DNA of 64,000 bases from an uncultured Alphaproteobacteria bacterium (lineage in GTDB: Bacteria > Pseudomonadota > Alphaproteobacteria > Rs-D84): the NCBI GenBank assembly GCA_947054455.1, contig CAMRWN010000002.1:120104-184103 (forward strand), written 5' to 3'. Position numbers and translations under genes: made by a program. Below are positions 48,297 to 55,756 of the stretch, in pieces. Position 1 is the first letter of the stretch. The number at the start of each line of letters is the position of its first letter. The notes beneath the pieces are model-generated. The model searched no databases. It saw only the letters and a program-made list of their open reading frames with translations, and was not told the origin of the DNA.

Positions 48297-49383
48297 ATCG
48301 GGACAGCATATCTTTATACTTAAAATACAGCGGATATAGCTCGGCTAGGCGACGCTGAACACTTGACTCTTCTGTACCCAATCTATATTGATTTTTTATA
48401 AAAGCATCCGCATGTACAAGCTGTTGACTCAGTCTGTATTGTTCCGCGGAAAAATCTTTCATTAATGTTGATATATTGTTTGTATTATTAAATTCAACAT
48501 TCATATAATCTGATAATATTCCAGCTATTTGGTAATCATTTAAATGATTGCGCATTTTTAACAAAGCTAAATTTACCAGCATTTTCTGCAATAATCTTTT
48601 ATAACCTATACCGGGATGTTCTTTTAAAGACATGCCTGTTGAATACGCACTAGCCACAGTGGAAAAAATATGTGAATTAGTAAAATTGGTATCAAAACCA
48701 TATTTCTTCAGAACCGGCGCAATAGCAAAGGCATCGTATTCATTTTGATATTGTTCTGTTCTAGCCAGCAACACTTCAATACCCACACCATATTCAGCCC
48801 CTATCATGCGCCCGTCATTAAATATTGCTATATATTGTCCGATACGCTTGTACTCCCCCGTATCCTGACGCAAATAAAAAGTTATTCCACGCCCTTTGAC
48901 TTTATCACCCATGCCATAAGTCCAGTTGTATGACTTTTCTGGCCTAGTATCATATTCAACATCATAATAATGCCGAAAGTGTTCAATTAATATTTTATCC
49001 TGTCTTGACGCATTAACTTTGACTTTATTCGCTGATATACCCTGATCCGATATAAGATCGGCGACAACATCTTGAAAATCAACAACAGCATCTGCTGGAA
49101 CCAAAGTTCCAAGCATATTAAAATAACCAGGATAGCGCACTTTTAATCCGGAATAAAACGGATCTGTCATTGATTGCAAACGCAGACACGGCTGATGCAA
49201 ATAAACGCCACGGTCATTTATTTTCTCATCTAACAACATATTTTTGAGCGGCGTTATGGTAGCGCTAGCAAAATATACCGTTTTATCGTATGTTAATAGC
49301 GGCGAAGGCTGATGCCACGTCAAACCATATCGCTGACATGATTGAAAAAATTTATCTTTGATAATTGAATGACGTAAGTCCAT
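48295..49383 (-). CDS. AlaRS-like class II catalytic-domain protein
   Basis: 362 residues that align by eye with the catalytic part of alanyl-tRNA synthetase. VYFASATITPLKNMLLD resembles LLFTNAGMxQFKxxFLG. QPCLRLQSMTDPFYSGLKVR and YPGYFNMLGTLVPAD resemble QKCxRxxD...RHxTxFEMLGNxSFGD (motif 2). GVGIEVLLARTEQYQNEYD resembles the motif 3 GMGLER...ID, and YKRLLQKMLVN resembles the YxLRRIIRR helix. AlaRS is about 870 residues; the tRNA-recognition C-terminal part, the editing and C-Ala domains are absent. It should bind ATP and a small amino acid. Translated after the kinase gene (18-base gap). I know no named function for it. Confidence 0.72.
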   Translation of the reverse strand: MDLRHSIIKDKFFQSCQRYGLTWHQPSPLLTYDKTVYFASATITPLKNMLLDEKINDRGVYLHQPCLRLQSMTDPFYSGLKVRYPGYFNMLGTLVPADAVVDFQDVVADLISDQGISANKVKVNASRQDKILIEHFRHYYDVEYDTRPEKSYNWTYGMGDKVKGRGITFYLRQDTGEYKRIGQYIAIFNDGRMIGAEYGVGIEVLLARTEQYQNEYDAFAIAPVLKKYGFDTNFTNSHIFSTVASAYSTGMSLKEHPGIGYKRLLQKMLVNLALLKMRNHLNDYQIAGILSDYMNVEFNNTNNISTLMKDFSAEQYRLSQQLVHADAFIKNQYRLGTEESSVQRRLAELYPLYFKYKDMLSR

Positions 49384-49401
49384 TATGGCAATGATAATAG
49401 A

Positions 49402-49908
49402 TTAAAATTTCGTAAAATCAATCAAATTTGATAATTTTTTGATGTTATTACTGCGGACAATCTTATACGAGACTCCTGCTTTATCCAGTTTGTTTTTCAA
49501 TATCGGCCAATAGATTGTATCATATTTATGATCCCAGCACAATAAATCCCACAAAGCACGAATAGACATTGTACGCAAAGACTCATTATAAAAAGCACGT
49601 TTAATGCAGCGATAATGACGCCGCCAACGTCCCACCCGTAAAACAATGACAAAATCTACATTTTCTAAAATTGCGTCTATCCAATCATGGTAATAAACAC
49701 CATCACAAATCCATTCAGAATTCTTGGAAATAAACCCAGCAATTATTTCTTTACGCTCGCTGACGGTACGACTATCAATAAATCTTTTACCAGCATCATT
49801 AATCCATTTTACTGCATCTAAATCCAAATAAGAAACACCCTTTCGTGTTGCAACCGCTTTGGCCAGCGTGGTCTTTCCGCTGCCGGAACCGCCCGTAATA
49901 TAAATTCT
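49402..49908 (-). CDS. P-loop kinase (adenylate/shikimate kinase-like, FlaR/topology-modulation type)
   Basis: 168 residues. Starts MRIYITGGSGSGKTTLAKAV with a clean Walker A, then YLDLDAVKWIND (substrate Asp), ICDGVYYHDWIDAIL and VIVLRVGRWRRHYRCIKRAF, a pattern of small P-loop nucleotide or metabolite kinases. ATG 49908 chosen because the strand before the P-loop starts there; an upstream ATG adds 14 residues. Leads the AlaRS-like gene in one transcript. Substrate unknown. Confidence 0.78.
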   Translation of the reverse strand, partial: RIYITGGSGSGKTTLAKAVATRKGVSYLDLDAVKWINDAGKRFIDSRTVSERKEIIAGFISKNSEWICDGVYYHDWIDAILENVDFVIVLRVGRWRRHYRCIKRAFYNESLRTMSIRALWDLLCWDHKYDTIYWPILKNKLDKAGVSYKIVRSNNIKKLSNLIDFTKF

Positions 49909-50001
49909 CATGCAACATAGGATATCTTTATTTTTACTAAAAACAAGCATTTTTACTTGTGATATTTTATAGTTATTGTACAGTTTGTCCAGAGGTCTTA
50001 T

Positions 50002-51246
50002 ATGAAACAGGTCCTAATAATTGGTGTTGGCAGTCGTGATAATTTCAAAGACAGATATATTTTATCTGAACTATCAAGGTTGCCTCATAATATATTTATT
50101 GCCAAAAGCACATACGATGACTATTGGTTCAAAGAATATATAAAAACCACAAATGTATTATCCCTAGATTTTTCAGATATTACTAATTGTATTGCCCAGA
50201 TTTCATATTGGTGTGAAACAAATAATATATATTTTGATGCCATATTCTCATTCAAAGAACACATGGTCGCCCAAGCATCTATAATCGCCCAAGCATTCGG
50301 GTGTATTCATACAAGTCTAGATAACATTTTTAGGGCGTCAAACAGTAAATTACTGTTTCGCAAACACTACAATACCATTGACAACCAAGATGTTATAAAG
50401 TCAGAAATAATACTTCTGGACAACTTCGATAACTTCGAAAAGTTGCCAGAAATAAAGTCTGCCATGGTTATAAAACCACTTTTTGGTTCCAGCAGCTGCG
50501 GCGTACGGCAAGTTTTACCGGGCGATGATATTGCAAGTATAATCGCAGACTCTAAACAGGCTATATCCGATAAATTCAACACCGCACATAATCGTGGCTT
50601 TTTATTAGAAAATTATATAAAAGGTCCCGCATTTAGTATTGACGGTATTATTCAAAATAACACCATTCATTTTGCCGGTATAAACGAATACATGTATGGC
50701 CCTTTGCCATATTTTGTTCAGACAGGAAATATAATACCGGCTTCGCTTTCAACAGACCAAACGAATTTTTGCAAAAATGCCCTGCAGAATCTTATACATC
50801 ACTTTGGATTTAACAACACCCCTTTTCATGCAGAAATTATTATCAACAGAGACAAAATATATTTGATAGAAATTGCATGTCGCATGCCGGGCGGCAAGAT
50901 ACCACGCGGATATGAGTTGGCCTATGGATTTCACTTTGTCGAACAAGTGGTAAACCTATATCTTGGACTGCCTGTAAACTTTGAACACAAAACAAATTTC
51001 CAGATAATCCAAAAAGGGAAACATATATTTAACGATTGTGTAATTGAGTCTATCTGCATACCTGAAGATATAGGTACTATAACAGATTTTTCATTACTAA
51101 CACAGGAAGGCGAAAAAAATCAATATCCTTCACACAATAAGCCAATTTATTTTTATACGGTACGAGCAAATAGTTTGGATAAAGCACATATAAAATCTCA
51201 TAAGATTGAAAAATCCATAAAGATTAAAACCAAGCTTAATAATTAA
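50002..51246 (+). CDS. ATP-grasp ligase (amino acid/peptide ligase-like)
   Basis: 414 residues. N-terminal Rossmann-like part (MKQVLIIGVGSRDNFKDRYIL), then ATP-grasp: MVIKPLFGSSSCGVRQVL (lysine and glycine-rich loop), FLLENYIKGPAFSIDGII (hinge and E-x-Y-I-x-G), and the metal site PFHAEIII... IYLIEIACRMPGGKIPRG (Glu and Arg, compare EINPRxGG). This pattern fits L-amino acid ligases such as BacD and DabC-type peptide synthases. Ribosome binding site AGAGG. Last gene of the island, divergent from the kinase/AlaRS-like pair over 93 bp. Predicted to form an amide bond via an acyl phosphate. Confidence 0.85.
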   Translation: MKQVLIIGVGSRDNFKDRYILSELSRLPHNIFIAKSTYDDYWFKEYIKTTNVLSLDFSDITNCIAQISYWCETNNIYFDAIFSFKEHMVAQASIIAQAFGCIHTSLDNIFRASNSKLLFRKHYNTIDNQDVIKSEIILLDNFDNFEKLPEIKSAMVIKPLFGSSSCGVRQVLPGDDIASIIADSKQAISDKFNTAHNRGFLLENYIKGPAFSIDGIIQNNTIHFAGINEYMYGPLPYFVQTGNIIPASLSTDQTNFCKNALQNLIHHFGFNNTPFHAEIIINRDKIYLIEIACRMPGGKIPRGYELAYGFHFVEQVVNLYLGLPVNFEHKTNFQIIQKGKHIFNDCVIESICIPEDIGTITDFSLLTQEGEKNQYPSHNKPIYFYTVRANSLDKAHIKSHKIEKSIKIKTKLNN

Positions 51247-51325
51247 AACGAAACCGCCGCCAGAACTGCGCTCCAATACATAAAGACGTGTTTTTTTGAT
51301 TTCACAGTCAATCCATTTTTTAGTA

Positions 51326-51540
51326 TTACACACCCACTATTAAATCTTTACCCACAGACTTAAACAACGCAACAAAATTTTTAATATTTCTTGTAATATC
51401 AATACACCCGGCTGAACTAGAAAACCATCCCCCGTGAATACTAAATCTATCACGGTCGTATGTGTTTGTCTCTTTGGATGGTTCCAGTCAGACACAAAAA
51501 TTACCGGACGATATTGTATTGACTAAGTATGCGAAAATGG
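51326..51540 (-). pseudogene. Second decayed Tlde1-like gene (C-terminal part)
   Basis: Minus-strand translation gives LEPSKETNTYDRDRFSIHGG, then WFSSSAGCIDITRNIKNF and GKDLIVGV, stop at 51326-51328. It matches the end of the intact protein at 15349-16365 (LEPSKETNTFGRGGFSIHGG, GSAGCIDL, GKDLIIKV). The catalytic His and Cys are kept, but the Trp before LEPSKE is a TGA stop at 51488-51490 and the rest of the gene is missing. The other feature here is the open extension of the 51555 gene on the opposite strand. Confidence 0.85.
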
Positions 51541-51554
51541 TTAGAATTTTTTGC

Positions 51555-51962
51555 ATGAGAATAGGTTTTTTCGTATTTTTTATGGCAGTTATAAACTTTT
51601 CGAGTGGTTTTGCCGCATCGTTTCAGACAGAAATTGTATTATGTGATGAAGTGTACGAAAAACAGTCCAAAAAATCCGATTCTACCATATCCATTATACA
51701 ATCTTTAAACGAGTATACCGACTGTTATCAAAAAATTGTCTTTAAGATTATTGAAACGGAATACACGCAAAATGCGGATAAAATGAAACAAAATTTCATA
51801 GCATATATAAATACGGCCGGTGAAATGACCGGTTTCATTGACCGACCGGATTCCTGCTATCCGCAATGCGGAACGACTGCTGGTATAAATGCTGCGACTG
51901 CGCGTAATCATGCCGCAAAGCAGTATTTGAATTTGATTCTGAATAGTAGGACAGAAATGTAA
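51555..51962 (+). CDS. Small secreted protein, possible lysozyme-inhibitor-like (LprI/DUF1311-like) partner
   Basis: 135 residues with a signal peptide (MRIGFFVFFMAVINFSSGFAA). Mature part has Cys near its start (VLCDEVYEKQ), DCYQKIV in the middle and PDSCYPQCGTTAGIN near the end, with a helical pattern that weakly recalls DUF1311/LprI lysozyme inhibitors. An ATG at 51537 would add six residues. It ends 3 bases from the end of the convergent lysozyme-fusion gene, so a protective role is possible but inferred from position. Confidence 0.5.
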   Translation: MRIGFFVFFMAVINFSSGFAASFQTEIVLCDEVYEKQSKKSDSTISIIQSLNEYTDCYQKIVFKIIETEYTQNADKMKQNFIAYINTAGEMTGFIDRPDSCYPQCGTTAGINAATARNHAAKQYLNLILNSRTEM

Positions 51963-51965
51963 AAT

Positions 51966-53138
51966 TTATCTATACCCACTATAATCTGCATTTTGAAACA
52001 ATCGCCATTCTGCATCCCGACGTCTATCTAAATCTCCATGGTTTCTAAATGCTCTCCAAGCGGATTCTGGTGTTGGATATGTATTACTGCGATAATTTTT
52101 ATCATTTATATATTTACGAATAGTTGATTGATATAGCCCCCTATTCACATTTGCTGGCGCACCAGAACCTGGACCAATATTGAACACCAATGCAACAAGC
52201 GCATCATATTGATGTTGAGGCATTGCCGCTAAAACATCATGATTTATTTGTTTAGCTATTGTGTCATATGTAGACTGTAAATCTCGATGGAATAACTCTG
52301 TCGCCTCTTTTTCGGTCAAACCTTTACTAAAATCGTCACCAGTTTTTATCAAGTGTCCATAACCAATTGTCGCACCAGGCGGTAGGGGGGCACCGGCCGA
52401 AACAGGCAGCCCAGTTGCATCATTGTAGATAACGTGTTTTCCATCTATTTTCACACATCCTTCTAATGATTTCAGCCATTCTATTCCTTTGTCGCTTATT
52501 TTCATATTTCTGATATCCTTTTCTATTTCATTCTTTTTTTCTTTTGATGAATACGGCTTGCTACTGATAGTACGACCGTCAGTGCCAATAACGTCCTCTG
52601 TGATACTGCAGCGACAATTGGGATGTAGCGGGATTTGCGGGATATCATCTTCGTTGTCATATATTTCACCATCACGTAATGCGCATTCTTCACAGGTGTC
52701 ATCCTCTTCTTCGGCATGCCAGCGCCACACACGACGCGTTTTGCCGTTTGGTATATTGTCATTCTCCGGCAAATCAAGACTATAAAACTCTAACTGTTTA
52801 TTTTCGATACGGCCATCCGGCAGCAGAACGCGAACGTCTATGTTTTCTTCCAATTCTACATAGTCTTCAACATCTATCTGCTGACCGGATTCTTCATATT
52901 CTGCCTCGGCCTGTGCGATGGCTTCCCCAAGTTCGGCATCCAGCTTCGCCTGAGCTGAATTAAACTGTTGCAATGTCATATCGTATTCCGGCGCAGCCAT
53001 GCGTCCCGTGGCATCTGTTTTTGCCATGCCGGGATACAGCATTTTCATATACCGCTCCACCATGGCATACGTCTTGCTGTTTTTATCCATATATGCGGGC
53101 GACGACATTAGTTGTCGTAAAAATTCTGGTGTTTTCAT
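51966..53138 (-). CDS. GH24 lysozyme fused to a MuF-like Cys-motif head
   Basis: 390 residues. Residues 1-140 are helical and acidic. Then a motif C149-x-x-C152 ... HPNC (172-175) and C177 like phage Mu gpF-type head proteins and like the toxin at 15349. Residues about 213-390 form a T4-type lysozyme: SLEGC with catalytic Glu226, DATG, TIGYGHL (258-263), QYDALVALVFNIG, and the tail FRNHGDLDRRRDAEWRLF. It cuts peptidoglycan glycan strands. No phage genes lie around it, so it is either a phage remnant or a free-standing toxin. Start 53138 has AAAGGA; the extended frame upstream runs through tRNA-like repeat sequence. Confidence 0.85.
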   Translation of the reverse strand: MKTPEFLRQLMSSPAYMDKNSKTYAMVERYMKMLYPGMAKTDATGRMAAPEYDMTLQQFNSAQAKLDAELGEAIAQAEAEYEESGQQIDVEDYVELEENIDVRVLLPDGRIENKQLEFYSLDLPENDNIPNGKTRRVWRWHAEEEDDTCEECALRDGEIYDNEDDIPQIPLHPNCRCSITEDVIGTDGRTISSKPYSSKEKKNEIEKDIRNMKISDKGIEWLKSLEGCVKIDGKHVIYNDATGLPVSAGAPLPPGATIGYGHLIKTGDDFSKGLTEKEATELFHRDLQSTYDTIAKQINHDVLAAMPQHQYDALVALVFNIGPGSGAPANVNRGLYQSTIRKYINDKNYRSNTYPTPESAWRAFRNHGDLDRRRDAEWRLFQNADYSGYR

Positions 53139-53199
53139 TTGTGATTCCTTTAGGTAAATAAAAAAAAGATCCCACAGAACTGCGGGGGATGAGTTATAT

Positions 53200-53221
53200 T
53201 CCTGGCGGAGACGAAGGGATT
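53200..53221 (-). repeat. Copy of tRNA-Ser 3' end next to the lysozyme gene
   Basis: 22 bases (tcctggcggagacgaaggga, then tt) are identical to 53399-53420, the 3' end of tRNA-Ser(GGA). The tRNA body is missing. A terminator of the type seen behind the other tRNA-Ser genes follows it (about 53165-53192). The 178 bases between the copies hold no gene. Confidence 0.85.
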
Positions 53222-53356
53222 GTATATTCCCACCGCTGTTGCGGCGGGCCCCTTTCGCTACGTAAGGCTCAAACTTCGTCATTGAACTGACTCGTTTTCG
53301 CCAACTGACGCCCCGAACCCTGCAACTTGCGTTGCGAATGTTTCGTCCACGCTTCT

Positions 53357-53397
53357 TCCGGGATAAAAAAAAATCGCCCCATCTGGGGCATTTTTTT
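53357..53397 (-). terminator. Intrinsic terminator of tRNA-Ser(GGA)
   Basis: Minus strand hairpin tgcccc/ggggcg followed by nine T. A copy occurs at 16797-16829. Confidence 0.85.
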
Positions 53398-53401
53398 ATC
53401 C

Positions 53402-53492
53402 TGGCGGAGACGAAGGGATTCGAACCCTTGATACCGTTGCCGGTATACTACATTTCCAATGTAGCGCACTAGACCAACTATGCGACGTCTCC
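53402..53492 (-). tRNA. tRNA-Ser (anticodon GGA)
   Basis: 91-nt type II tRNA: acceptor GGAGACG/CGTCTCC, encoded CCA, anticodon loop TTGGAAA (GGA), long variable arm, T-loop TTCGAAT. It starts 18 bases after rpoZ and is probably cut from the rpoZ transcript. Confidence 0.95.
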
Positions 53493-53510
53493 GGATTCTG
53501 GGACGGCCGA

Positions 53511-53882
53511 TTATTCGGCTGCCTCTTGCGCGGTTTCAACAGTTTCTTCTGCGTCAACCGGGTCTTCGACCAATACGTTTTCCAATTCCGCGTCAATTTC
53601 ACGCAAAACCGGATCTTCACCGCCGATTTCCAATGTTTCTTCGCCAGAAGCGACAATCGGCGAGTCCTTGTAGGACTGTACAAATTCATGACGAACATTT
53701 GCAACGTCCAACTTGCCGCTGGCAATTTCACGCAAGGCGACGACCGTCAGTTTATCTTTCGTCTTTTCAATAACAGGTTCCGCACCGCCATTCAAATCGC
53801 GAACACGCTGAGACGCCAGCATCCCCAGTTCATAACGGCTTTCTACAAATGGTAATGTATCAGAATTTGTTGTACGGGCCAT
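53511..53882 (-). CDS. rpoZ: RNA polymerase omega subunit
   Basis: Small subunit that helps assemble RNA polymerase. 123 residues: N-terminal SRYELGMLASQRVRDLNGGA and KDKLTVVALREIASGKLDV match omega; a long acidic tail (Glu/Val-rich) follows. Two ATGs in a row (53885, 53882); AAAGGA lies just upstream. Divergent from mtaB over about 60 bp. spoT, the common neighbour of rpoZ, is not here. Confidence 0.9.
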   Translation of the reverse strand: MARTTNSDTLPFVESRYELGMLASQRVRDLNGGAEPVIEKTKDKLTVVALREIASGKLDVANVRHEFVQSYKDSPIVASGEETLEIGGEDPVLREIDAELENVLVEDPVDAEETVETAQEAAE

Positions 53883-53942
53883 CATTAAATCCTTTGTTGA
53901 AATCGTTTTTAACCACGCTATAATGCCCCAAGGTTGGTAAAA

Positions 53943-55190
53943 ATGCAAGCAGAAAATAAAAAAAACAACATTAAAACGTTATCTTTTGGATGCCGGCTGA
54001 ATTCTTTGGAATCGGAAAAGATTCAAAATATGCTGTTTGGCCACATAAACACGGCTATATTGGTAAACACGTGCGCCGTCACGGCAGAGGCAGAACGCCA
54101 ATCCGGTCAGACAGTAAGAAAACTGGCAAGGGAAAACCCTGATGCACCGATATTCATAACCGGATGCGCTGCAACCAGAAATCCGGGGCTGTTTTCAAAT
54201 ATTCCGCACACATTCGTCGTTGCAAACCGCGATAAACTGCGTCTGCAAGCATATATGGATGCAATGGCAAGCGCGCCCTGCCACATTGAAAATCCAAAAA
54301 TTGCTGTATTTAAAAACTCGGACCCAAAACTGTCAAAACAGTTTGTACAGGTTCAAAACGGCTGCAACCACAAATGCGCATACTGCATAACACGCGCACT
54401 GCGCGGACCCGCGGAATCGTTTGAATATGCGTCCATTGTTGCAGATGCGCGCGCCGCGGTGGCCAACGGATTTAATGAAATCGTGCTGACCGGGGTCGAC
54501 ATCGCATCATACGCACGGCGCGATGCGGACGGCGTAATTCTGATATCAGACCTGTGCCGCAGACTGCTGGACGATGTGCCACAGATACGCAGACTGCGTC
54601 TGTCGTCAATGGATCCGGCGTCGCCAGAAATATTAAAAATAATAGACCTTATGCACCAAGAACCGCGAATGATGCCGCACATGCATCTGTCGATGCAATC
54701 GGGTTCTGATTCGGTTTTGCGCGCAATGCGCAGACGCCATACCGCCGCGGATATACGAAATCTGGTTGCGCGTGCGAACGGAATAACATTCAGCTGGGAT
54801 ATAATATGCGGATTTCCCGGCGAAACGGCCGAACTGTTTGCCCAAACCATGCAACTGGTGCAAGAAACGCGTCCAATTCGTATTCATGCATTCCCGTTTT
54901 CACCGCGCCCCGGCACCGAGGCTGCGAACATGCCGAATCAAATAGAGCGCGCAGAATCCAAACGCCGCGTAAAAATCATCGCGGATGCGGCCGACGCCAT
55001 TCGCATCGAATTCATGCAGTCTCAAATCGGGAAAAAAGTTCAGATACTGGCCGAAGAAAACAATATCGCGCGGGACCCGCATGATATTGCTGTAAAAATA
55101 TTGGGCGAACCTATCGCCCCACGAACCATATGCGATGTCGAAATAACAGGATACAATGCCGATGGGCTTATTGGCACATATAATCATTGA
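53943..55190 (+). CDS. mtaB: tRNA (N6-threonylcarbamoyladenosine(37)-C2)-methylthiotransferase MtaB
   Basis: Radical SAM enzyme that methylthiolates t6A37 (ms2t6A). 415 residues: N-terminal UPF0004 domain with KTLSFGCRLNSLESE and VNTCAVTAEAERQ (cluster Cys), radical SAM motif QVQNGCNHKCAYCITRALRG (CxxxCxxC), HLSMQSGSDSVLRAMRR and CGFPGE, and a short TRAM-like end. R-L-N-x-x-E in GCRLNSLE fits MtaB rather than MiaB. It links to TsaB at 27650, which helps make the t6A substrate. Confidence 0.93.
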   Translation: MQAENKKNNIKTLSFGCRLNSLESEKIQNMLFGHINTAILVNTCAVTAEAERQSGQTVRKLARENPDAPIFITGCAATRNPGLFSNIPHTFVVANRDKLRLQAYMDAMASAPCHIENPKIAVFKNSDPKLSKQFVQVQNGCNHKCAYCITRALRGPAESFEYASIVADARAAVANGFNEIVLTGVDIASYARRDADGVILISDLCRRLLDDVPQIRRLRLSSMDPASPEILKIIDLMHQEPRMMPHMHLSMQSGSDSVLRAMRRRHTAADIRNLVARANGITFSWDIICGFPGETAELFAQTMQLVQETRPIRIHAFPFSPRPGTEAANMPNQIERAESKRRVKIIADAADAIRIEFMQSQIGKKVQILAEENNIARDPHDIAVKILGEPIAPRTICDVEITGYNADGLIGTYNH

Positions 55191-55215
55191 CAAAATCGTT
55201 ATATCGTACTACAAT
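55187..55215 (+). promoter_or_regulatory. Promoter of the 55239 gene
   Basis: TTGACA (55187-55192), 17-base spacer, TACAAT (55210-55215). Confidence 0.8.
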
Positions 55216-55238
55216 AAATTAAATAAAGAGGTAAACAT

Positions 55239-55676
55239 ATGCAAAAATTTGACAAAAGACACGACAATATAATTTCATTTTTCGTTATTGTATTGGTATT
55301 AAGCGGATTTATCGGTGCCAGCGAATTGGCGTCCAGAAGACAGAAGCACGCCGGCTATGAACCCGGCAAAAGCCTGAATCGCAAAGAACGCACGGAAGTT
55401 AACGCGATGAATGATTCCACACTGAACAGTCGGATTGCCGCATATAACCTGATGCGCCGCGACTATAATCAAATGTTGAATAACTCACATGAGCGCAACA
55501 AAGAAAAATTCAATTCATTTGAATTGAACAAGGCGGGTTTACCGAGATTCTTTAATGACAACGACACAATCCGCAAACAGGACGAAATGATGCGAAAGTT
55601 CGAACGCGACAGCATAGAAGCACGTTATCAGCAGCTGCAGCGTCAGATTGCGCAAAAACGTCAAAAACAAAAATAA
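55239..55676 (+). CDS. Small membrane-anchored charged protein
   Basis: 145 residues. One membrane helix (about 12-29) near the N-terminus, then a strongly charged helical region ending in QRQIAQKRQKQK, probably a coiled coil. AGAGG ribosome binding site. Own promoter and terminator. No family recognised. Confidence 0.7.
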   Translation: MQKFDKRHDNIISFFVIVLVLSGFIGASELASRRQKHAGYEPGKSLNRKERTEVNAMNDSTLNSRIAAYNLMRRDYNQMLNNSHERNKEKFNSFELNKAGLPRFFNDNDTIRKQDEMMRKFERDSIEARYQQLQRQIAQKRQKQK

Positions 55677-55680
55677 AATC

Positions 55681-55706
55681 ACCCCGCCATGCGCGGGGTA
55701 TTTTTT
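55681..55706 (+). terminator. Intrinsic terminator
   Basis: Stem accccgc/gcggggt, then ATTTTTT. Confidence 0.88.
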
Positions 55707-55717
55707 AAAAAAATCTG

Positions 55718-55747
55718 TTGGCAAAAACCGTTTATAACTGCTATTAT
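55718..55747 (+). promoter_or_regulatory. Promoter of dacA, nearly leaderless
   Basis: TTGGCA (55718-55723), 18-base spacer, TATTAT (55742-55747); predicted start about 3 bases before the ATG at 55757. Confidence 0.6.
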
Positions 55748-55756
55748 CCAACAGCT

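Noticed and set aside
51462-51554. N-terminal extension of the small secreted protein at 51555
   Set aside because: It is antisense to the second Tlde1 remnant, and the signal peptide starts at 51555 (or 51537).
51326-53138. A complete prophage near the lysozyme gene
   Set aside because: No capsid, portal, terminase, integrase or holin gene is found in the flanks; only the head-like Cys motif and lysozyme are phage-like.
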